DNA of 19,053 bases from Thermoplasmatota archaeon (lineage in GTDB: Archaea > Thermoplasmatota > E2 > DHVEG-1): the NCBI GenBank assembly GCA_030612095.1, contig JAUWOO010000014.1, positions 1 to 19,053 of the forward strand, given 5' to 3'. Under the pieces are notes generated by a model. The model saw nothing but the letters and a program-made list of their open reading frames with translations, searched no databases and was not told the origin of the DNA. Both the position numbers and the translations under genes were made by a program. Positions 13,439 to 19,053 of the stretch are shown here, piece after piece. How positions within the stretch are numbered: position 1 is the first letter of the stretch; every line of letters starts with the position of its first letter.

Positions 13439-15553
13439 TTATTTGGTTTTTTTGTAATAATCCTTTATACTTCTAGGTATCTGATCCTCGGAAAAATATT
13501 CGTCATTTGTCTTTTTGATGTAATGGTCATTCATACTTATTGAAACCAACTTTTTATAAGATTTCTCCTTTCGTCCTCTGTACGCTGATGGTAAAAGACC
13601 AATTGCTACACCAACACATAAGCCACCCAAACCACCGATTACAGCAAATAAGATTAGATATTCTTTGTATCTGAAAATCCCCAGATCCCAGGGAGATATA
13701 TTGATTTCAGGGATTCCTATGTATCGTGATGATTGTCCACCATAAGTACCAGTGAAGCTCAATACTCCTGGTATTAACCCACTATACTTGTAATAAAACA
13801 TTGCAGCATCTGTCGATGACTCATTTACTAGGCTTTGAGCATATTCATAGTAACTAACTGCAAGTATGGGTTCTATGCCACGGATTCTACTTTTGCTTAT
13901 ACTAGAACTAGCACTCTCTTGATATCTGTCAATTTTATCTTCTGTAATGCCATCAGCAAGTTCCAAGGCAAGATTTGCTTTTGCCAATGCTTCCAACGCT
14001 TCAAACAGAGCGGCGGCAGGATACCCCTTCTCTTTGTCATCTCTTGCTGTTTCTAATATGTTTTCTGCATCAGTAAGATAACTAGAGCTCTTCCCCATCT
14101 CCTCAAGAATAACATCTGAATAAACGATGGCTTGCTGGGCATCTTCAATATATCCTTCTGCAAGATTCTCAAGTTCTCCCTCATCGATTTTCCCAGAGTC
14201 ATTGAAATAGGATGAAATTCCTATCCACCATTCTATGCTATTGCTTCTTTGATTTGCGTAGGCAATGTCATATAATGTTGTCAAAAAGTCGCCATTTTGG
14301 TAACTAGAATGGGCGTCAGATAGATGCAATTCCGCATCAGATGCACGTTTTTGAGCTGCACCTACACATTGAAGTGATATCGTCCCATTTATTTCTACAT
14401 TCTTTACTAGATTGCTTTTATTTATGTTTAATTCTTCCGCCTCGTTTAGAAGAGAGCCAATATAGCCTTCTTTATCTTCGGCATTGAAATACTCGCAAGA
14501 GTATATTACAAAATGCGAATTAATAAGTGATTGGAAAGATTTGCTTGTACTTGTATAGTATAATTCTTGATCAAACCAATCTTCGGATTCCATTAGTGCT
14601 TCCTCTGCGTTGTTTAAAAAATCGGTGATTTGGTTCTTATAATAGTACGGATATCGATTTGGTATTTCTGTATTATCAAAAGATTCGCTTGCATTTTCAT
14701 ACGACTCTCTTGAATCATTCAATAAACTTGTTGCGAGGGGCTTCATGGAGTCAATGTAATCCTCAGTTGTTATACTAGCGTTAGATTCAATTAATGGAAA
14801 ATTCCAACCAGTAAAATACAAAAGAGCATCATTTATATCCTCTGCTTCGATGACTTCGATACCATAGTTCTCAAGTGCATAATCTGAGACATTTCGCAAA
14901 ACCTGTCGAGTGGTAATTTGCGTCCAGCCGTTCTCAGATATTGTTTCTGTTATTGTTTCAGCATATTCGCCCTGACCTTTTGGGATCAAAAAACGTGTTG
15001 CTCCAACATAATAAGCGGCATCAACTTTTTGCAGTATCCCGCCGACTGGGCCAATGCTTCCATCTGGATTTATCATGCCAGTCATCATCGTTTTGTTATC
15101 CATTGTCCAATTTTGTAAAAGTGATGTTACTGCAGTTGTCATAATTGCTCCTGCAGAGGGACCACCTATGATAGGGGCAGAAGTTCGTATTACAAAGAAG
15201 AAATCGCGTTCGGATGGATTAATTTCGCACCTATCGTCGTTTTTAACGAGGGCACTTGCGACCTTTACTGCGAGACGTGCGGAACCTTGCATGTCTATTT
15301 GCGTTAGGGGTAAGGTATCTACGAATACTCTGCCGCTGCCGTTGTTCTGGATGGTAACTGTTATGGTGGAAGTAACACCAATGTATCCGTCATCTGTATG
15401 TGCTACTGCAGGTGCATAAACTGTGTCATTACGGTATTCGATAGATACAGTTGCTTCATTTATTTCACCCAGTGATATGGCAAATGAAAACTGAGAAAAA
15501 GAGGAACATATGATTAACAAACCTAATACTGACATTAAAAATTTACTTAGCAT
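13439..15553 (-). CDS. Secreted/membrane S16 (Lon-type) serine protease without ATPase
   Basis: A 704-residue protein with a signal peptide (1-25), an S16 Lon-type protease domain (about 30-250), a long helical region (about 255-600) and one C-terminal membrane segment (about 633-658) with a 46-residue basic tail. The Ser-Lys dyad is S133 (IIGGPSAGAIMTT) and K176 (GPVGGILQKVDAA); the 43-residue spacing equals that of E. coli Lon (S679/K722). No AAA+ Walker motifs are present, so it works without ATP, most likely outside the membrane with the helical part as a spacer or substrate-binding stalk. The start is ATG 15553 with GGGGA (15562-15566) upstream and a TATA-like element at 15579-15588. It heads a probable operon with endA. 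Its target is unknown. Confidence 0.85.
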   Translation of the reverse strand: MLSKFLMSVLGLLIICSSFSQFSFAISLGEINEATVSIEYRNDTVYAPAVAHTDDGYIGVTSTITVTIQNNGSGRVFVDTLPLTQIDMQGSARLAVKVASALVKNDDRCEINPSERDFFFVIRTSAPIIGGPSAGAIMTTAVTSLLQNWTMDNKTMMTGMINPDGSIGPVGGILQKVDAAYYVGATRFLIPKGQGEYAETITETISENGWTQITTRQVLRNVSDYALENYGIEVIEAEDINDALLYFTGWNFPLIESNASITTEDYIDSMKPLATSLLNDSRESYENASESFDNTEIPNRYPYYYKNQITDFLNNAEEALMESEDWFDQELYYTSTSKSFQSLINSHFVIYSCEYFNAEDKEGYIGSLLNEAEELNINKSNLVKNVEINGTISLQCVGAAQKRASDAELHLSDAHSSYQNGDFLTTLYDIAYANQRSNSIEWWIGISSYFNDSGKIDEGELENLAEGYIEDAQQAIVYSDVILEEMGKSSSYLTDAENILETARDDKEKGYPAAALFEALEALAKANLALELADGITEDKIDRYQESASSSISKSRIRGIEPILAVSYYEYAQSLVNESSTDAAMFYYKYSGLIPGVLSFTGTYGGQSSRYIGIPEINISPWDLGIFRYKEYLILFAVIGGLGGLCVGVAIGLLPSAYRGRKEKSYKKLVSISMNDHYIKKTNDEYFSEDQIPRSIKDYYKKTK

Positions 15554-15578
15554 AACTTTTTTCCCCTTACAATCTGGC

Positions 15579-15588
15579 TTTAATATAG
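15579..15588 (-). promoter_or_regulatory. TATA-like element for the S16 protease gene
   Basis: On the minus strand this reads CTATATTAAA, about 31 nt before the ATG at 15553. Confidence 0.4.
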
Positions 15589-15756
15589 GATCACATACTA
15601 AAAACTTGCTAATAATTGCCAGAAATATGGCTGATTTTTATGGATTATATTTTTAACATTTTACCGATTTTTTTTTATCTTTTATCCCTATGTCACCACC
15701 ATGATACCCCGATATTCTTAAGTAGAGTGATAAGATACCATTTCTCGTTTAAGGTC

Positions 15757-15768
15757 GTTTATGATAAC
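15757..15768 (+). promoter_or_regulatory. Weak TATA-like element for pycBA
   Basis: GTTTATGATAAC lies about 45 nt before the pycB ATG, the distance seen for other Shine-Dalgarno-led genes here. The match is imperfect. The rest of the 255-nt divergent spacer holds only T-rich runs (for example near 15668-15676). Confidence 0.25.
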
Positions 15769-15808
15769 GATCTAGATAAGGATTTGTTGGAACATGGAGG
15801 TAATATAA

Positions 15809-17623
15809 ATGGTTCAGCTACATGAAATGATATTGAGAGATGCACACCAATCTATGTTAGCTACGAGAATGAGAACAGAAGACATGGTACCTATTGCAGA
15901 GAAGTTAGATCAGGTAGGATTCTTTTCTATGGAAGTATGGGGTGGCGCAACATTTGATGTGGCAATCAGATATCTTAATCAGGATCCATGGGAGAGGATA
16001 CGAGAACTTAAGAAGGCTATGCCGAACACGTCTATGCAAATGTTAGAACGTGCAATGAATATTGTTGCATATTGGAATTTCCCTGATGATGTTGTTAAAA
16101 AATTTGTTTATCTTGCAAAGAAAAATGGGGTTGATTACTTCAGAATTTTTGACGCATTAAACGATCTCCGAAATATGAAAACACCAATGAAAGCAGTTAA
16201 AGAAAATGGTGGTCATGTTCAAGCATGTTTGAGTTACACTATTTCTCCCGTTCACACAGTGGATTATTTCGTAAACAAATTTAAAGAACTTGAAAAAATG
16301 GGTGCAGATTCGCTCTGTATTAAAGACATGGCTGGAATGATTTCTCCACAGCGCGCTTATGATATCATTAAAGGAGTGAAAGATGCAGGAATTAAACTCC
16401 CAATGGATCTTCATTCTCACTGCACCAGTGGTATGACTGGTATGGCTTATCAACGAGCTGTTGAGGCAGGAGTAGATATTTTAGATACTGCCATGTCTCC
16501 TATATCTGGTGGCACTGCACAACCCGCAACGGAAAGTGTTGTTGCGGCTTTGCAAGGAACAAAATGGGATACTGGTTATGATCTAAAACTTCTTATCAAT
16601 ATTAGAAAGTATTTCCTTAAAATTTGGGACAAATACCGACACTTGCACAGATTTAATGCACTTAAGGTTGATCCTAGTGTTACACTTCATCAAGTTCCTG
16701 GAGGAATGCTCTCAAATCTAATATTCCAACTAGAGGAACAAGGTGCTCATGACAAATATCGGGAAATTCTTGATGAGATTGAAAGGGTAAGAGATGAACT
16801 TGGGTATCCTCCACTTGTTACACCAACCAGTCAGGTTGTTGGTGTCCAGGCAGTGATGAATGTTCTTCATGGGCGCTATAAAGTTATCACAAAAGAAACA
16901 AAAGACTACTGTAAAGGAATGTATGGAAAACCTCCAGCACCAATTAAACCTGAAATTATGAAAAAGGTCCTTGGGCCAAAATGGAAAGATGAAGTTGTTG
17001 ATTGTAGACCATCTGATTTGTTAAAACCTATGTGGGAGAAGAGAAAATCAGAACTCAAAGAACATGGAGTAAAAATGACGGATGAGAATATTATGATTTA
17101 TACTCTCTATCCTCAGGTAGGTTTAAAATTCTTGAAGGGTGAAGCAGTGGCAGAGTTCACTTCTGATAAGTTACCTCTCCCAGCTGATCATGCGTTGATC
17201 CGTGGTATGGTAAAACAGTCATTCCCAGAGCTTGAACAAGTTTGGATTGAGACAGAATCCCCAGAAAACAGATCTGGTCCTGCTCAAATACCAACGGAGT
17301 TTGAAGTAGAAGTTGATGGTGAGCCTTTCGAAGTAAAAGTTAATCCTGTCGGCGGATTTCTTGTTGCAGGAGCCGGTGGTGCAGCGGCACAAGAGAAGCC
17401 AAAAGATGTAGAAGGTGGCGTTAAATCTAATATGCAGGGTACCATCCTTTCAGTTAAGGTCAAAAAAGGTGACAAGGTAAAGAACGGAGCTGTTATTGCA
17501 ACAGTCGAAGCAATGAAGATGGAACAGGAGATTAAATCTGAGGTTTCTGGAGAGGTTAAAGATATATTTGTAAGTGAGGGAGACTCTGTAGCCAGCGGAG
17601 ATCTTCTCATGCAGGTTCTATAA
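15809..17623 (+). CDS. pycB: Pyruvate carboxylase subunit B (carboxyltransferase plus biotin carrier)
   Basis: A 604-residue subunit that moves CO2 from carboxybiotin to pyruvate, giving oxaloacetate. The carboxyltransferase domain (1-450) has the metal and substrate motif LRDAHQS (R10, D11, Q14), R81, the lysine that is carbamylated in homologues (CIKDMAGM), the metal ligands LHSHC, and SGGTAQPATES. The biotinyl domain (about 535-604) carries VEAMKMEQ with K570 as the biotin site. The segment usually reading LLRGQN-GYRHY is LERAMN-AYWNF here. The ATG has GGAGG (15796-15800) 8 nt upstream. pycA follows 24 nt later, supporting pyruvate carboxylase over a Na+-pumping oxaloacetate decarboxylase, whose membrane subunits are absent here. 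Confidence 0.93.
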   Translation: MVQLHEMILRDAHQSMLATRMRTEDMVPIAEKLDQVGFFSMEVWGGATFDVAIRYLNQDPWERIRELKKAMPNTSMQMLERAMNIVAYWNFPDDVVKKFVYLAKKNGVDYFRIFDALNDLRNMKTPMKAVKENGGHVQACLSYTISPVHTVDYFVNKFKELEKMGADSLCIKDMAGMISPQRAYDIIKGVKDAGIKLPMDLHSHCTSGMTGMAYQRAVEAGVDILDTAMSPISGGTAQPATESVVAALQGTKWDTGYDLKLLINIRKYFLKIWDKYRHLHRFNALKVDPSVTLHQVPGGMLSNLIFQLEEQGAHDKYREILDEIERVRDELGYPPLVTPTSQVVGVQAVMNVLHGRYKVITKETKDYCKGMYGKPPAPIKPEIMKKVLGPKWKDEVVDCRPSDLLKPMWEKRKSELKEHGVKMTDENIMIYTLYPQVGLKFLKGEAVAEFTSDKLPLPADHALIRGMVKQSFPELEQVWIETESPENRSGPAQIPTEFEVEVDGEPFEVKVNPVGGFLVAGAGGAAAQEKPKDVEGGVKSNMQGTILSVKVKKGDKVKNGAVIATVEAMKMEQEIKSEVSGEVKDIFVSEGDSVASGDLLMQVL

Positions 17624-17646
17624 ATTCATCTAACAGGTGAGAAATC

Positions 17647-18984
17647 ATGCTAAATAAGGTATTGATTGCAAATCGTGGAGAAATAGCTATCCGCATCATG
17701 CGGGCATGCAAAGAGTTGGGGATAAGTACTGTAGCCGTTTTTTCTGATGCTGATAAAAATGCTCTCTTTGTGAGATACGCAGATGAAAAATATAACATTG
17801 GTCCAGGGCCAGCTAGTCAGAGTTATCTAAAGAAGGAAAAGATAATTGATGTTGCTTTGAAATCCAATGCTGAAGGTATTCACCCAGGTTATGGATTTAT
17901 GGCTGAAAATGCAGAGTTTGCAGAGATGTGCCATAAAAACGGTATTGAATTTATCGGCCCTCCTGTTTCTGCTATGAAACTCATGTGTTCAAAAATTGAT
18001 TCTAAACAGTCCATGATTGAAGCAGGAGTTCATGTTGTTCCTGGGGTGACTGAAGCAATATCTGATCACGAGAAAGCAAAAGATATTGCCCATGATGTTG
18101 GCTATCCTGTGATGCTTAAAGCCTCTGCTGGTGGCGGGGGAATTGGCATTCAGAAGGTTGATAATGAGAAACAGATGGAAAAGGCACTTGCATCTGTACG
18201 TCAGCTTGCAAAGAATTCATTTGGTGACGATGCTGTTTTTATTGAAAAATTCATTGATGACCCTCGCCATATAGAATACCAGATTATTGGAGACAAAAAA
18301 GGAAACATTATTCATTGTTATGAACGTGAATGTAGTGTACAGAGACGTAATCAAAAACTCATTGAGGAAACACCATCCTGTGCCCTAACACCTGAGTTAC
18401 GTGAAGAAATCGGTGCGCAGGCAGTGCTTGCATCAAAGACGGCAGGATATTACAATGCCGGTACATGTGAATTTATGTTCAGAGATGGGAAATACTATTT
18501 CCTTGAGATGAATACGAGATTGCAGGTCGAACATCCAATCACTGAGGCGGTTACTGGTGTTGATCTTGCCCGTGAACAGTTGCGTGTTGCTTCAGGACTT
18601 GAACTTGAGTATGGCCAAGAAGACATACAGCCACGAGGTCATGCTATTGAATGTCGTATTAACGCTGAAGATCCGCTTAATGATTTTATGCCAGCACCTA
18701 GTAAGATCGTTCGATATGCTGAACCAAGTGGTCCAGGGATAAGAATAGATTCAGGCGTGTATCAGGGATTTACCATTCCTCCATTTTATGATTCTATGAT
18801 TGCTAAAGTAATCACAGTTGCACAATCAAGAGAAGAGGCAATTGCTAAAATGGAAAGAGCATTGGGCGAGTTTATTATTGAAGGAGTAAAAACAACCATT
18901 CCTTTTCATCAGAAATTAATGAAAGATAAAGATTTCCGAGCTGGAAATTACACAACCAAGTTCATGGAAACATTCGAAATGTAA
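17647..18984 (+). CDS. pycA: Pyruvate carboxylase subunit A (biotin carboxylase)
   Basis: A 445-residue biotin carboxylase that uses ATP and bicarbonate to carboxylate the biotin on PycB. Motifs in order: KVLIANRGEIAIRI at the N-terminus, HPGYGFMAENAEFA, the ATP-grasp Gly-rich loop SAGGGGIGIQKV, the ERECSVQRRNQKLIEE block, and the active-site segment LEMNTRLQVEHPITEAVTG, then RGHAIECRINAEDP. In the Gly-rich loop the usual Lys/Arg after the glycines is Ile, and Gln replaces the next basic residue's neighbour. Length matches AccC and is shorter than many archaeal PycA proteins, which carry a C-terminal extension. GGTGA (17636-17640) is 6 nt before the ATG. It is the last gene of the pycBA unit and is closed by a strong terminator hairpin. 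Confidence 0.94.
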   Translation: MLNKVLIANRGEIAIRIMRACKELGISTVAVFSDADKNALFVRYADEKYNIGPGPASQSYLKKEKIIDVALKSNAEGIHPGYGFMAENAEFAEMCHKNGIEFIGPPVSAMKLMCSKIDSKQSMIEAGVHVVPGVTEAISDHEKAKDIAHDVGYPVMLKASAGGGGIGIQKVDNEKQMEKALASVRQLAKNSFGDDAVFIEKFIDDPRHIEYQIIGDKKGNIIHCYERECSVQRRNQKLIEETPSCALTPELREEIGAQAVLASKTAGYYNAGTCEFMFRDGKYYFLEMNTRLQVEHPITEAVTGVDLAREQLRVASGLELEYGQEDIQPRGHAIECRINAEDPLNDFMPAPSKIVRYAEPSGPGIRIDSGVYQGFTIPPFYDSMIAKVITVAQSREEAIAKMERALGEFIIEGVKTTIPFHQKLMKDKDFRAGNYTTKFMETFEM

Positions 18985-18988
18985 AATA

Positions 18989-19019
18989 AAAAGCCCACTG
19001 AAAAGTGGGCTTTTCTTTT
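18989..19019 (+). terminator. Intrinsic-type terminator after pycA
   Basis: A perfect 11-bp stem, AAAAGCCCACT (18989-18999) with AGTGGGCTTTT (19004-19014), closes on a GAAA tetraloop and runs into TTTTCTTTT. It begins 4 nt past the pycA stop. The form is that of a bacterial Rho-independent terminator; being symmetrical with A-runs at the left, it could also stop transcripts coming from the other side. Confidence 0.85.
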
Positions 19020-19053
19020 GAATTATATTCTAATTACTCAACTATAACTTTCC

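Noticed and set aside
15054..15419. 121-codon frame on the plus strand opposite the S16 protease gene
   Set aside because: It is antisense to the conserved protease domain and has no promoter or family resemblance.
15616..15825. Open frame of 69 codons upstream of and overlapping pycB
   Set aside because: It lies in the divergent promoter spacer, has no Shine-Dalgarno, and runs into the clearly real pycB start in another frame.
15809..18984. Na+-pumping oxaloacetate decarboxylase instead of pyruvate carboxylase
   Set aside because: A biotin carboxylase subunit is encoded in the same unit and no OadB- or OadG-like membrane protein is in the window.
1..19053. CRISPR array, IS element with transposase, or rRNA gene
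   Set aside because: No regularly spaced direct repeats, no transposase-like frame and no rRNA-like sequence were seen on either strand.
19020..19053. Part of a next gene at the right edge
   Set aside because: Only 34 AT-rich bases remain after the terminator, too few to support any call.

Overview
The window looks archaeal, most probably from an uncultured euryarchaeal or Thermoplasmatota-like lineage. The support is a tandem-repeat (alpha2-type) tRNA-splicing endonuclease, a tRNA-Leu gene without encoded CCA, TATA-type promoters of the form TTTATAWA, some apparently leaderless starts mixed with GGAGG-led starts, T-tract terminators and a two-subunit pyruvate carboxylase. The lineage is an inference from gene content and composition; no marker gene fixes it.

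Layout. 1-1317: a small unrecognised protein on the minus strand with a strong TATA box, a coiled-coil plus HNH nuclease protein on the plus strand, then a non-coding stretch with palindromes, a long hairpin and a tRNA T-arm-like fragment. 1318-3984: a sodium-coupled (SNF/LeuT-type) transporter on minus, tRNA-Leu(CAA) on plus, and an EF-Tu/SelB-like protein with a dead GTPase domain on minus. 4069-5882: a degenerate, C-terminally short ThiI-like THUMP protein overlapping by 4 nt with a ketopantoate reductase gene. 5982-11654: two long paralogous membrane-anchored, Ca-repeat, HExxHxxG metalloprotease-like proteins, each followed by a D-2-hydroxyacid dehydrogenase gene; the first dehydrogenase copy is only an 85-residue N-terminal stub. 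11660-15553 (minus): signal-peptide S16 (Lon-type) protease, tRNA-splicing endonuclease and an MBL-fold hydrolase. 15809-18984: pycB and pycA, closed by a perfect GC-rich hairpin with a GAAA loop and a T-tract.

How the genes may work together. Two anchored metalloproteases, an extracytoplasmic S16 protease and a Na+-driven amino-acid-type transporter fit a peptide- or protein-using heterotroph. Pyruvate carboxylase supplies oxaloacetate, PanE serves CoA synthesis, and the dehydrogenase handles glyoxylate- or hydroxypyruvate-type 2-oxoacids. The most unusual parts are the duplicated protease-dehydrogenase block with a mosaic dehydrogenase stub, the protease pair with a changed third zinc-ligand position, and the two informational-gene relatives (EF-like, ThiI-like) that have lost their nucleotide-binding motifs.
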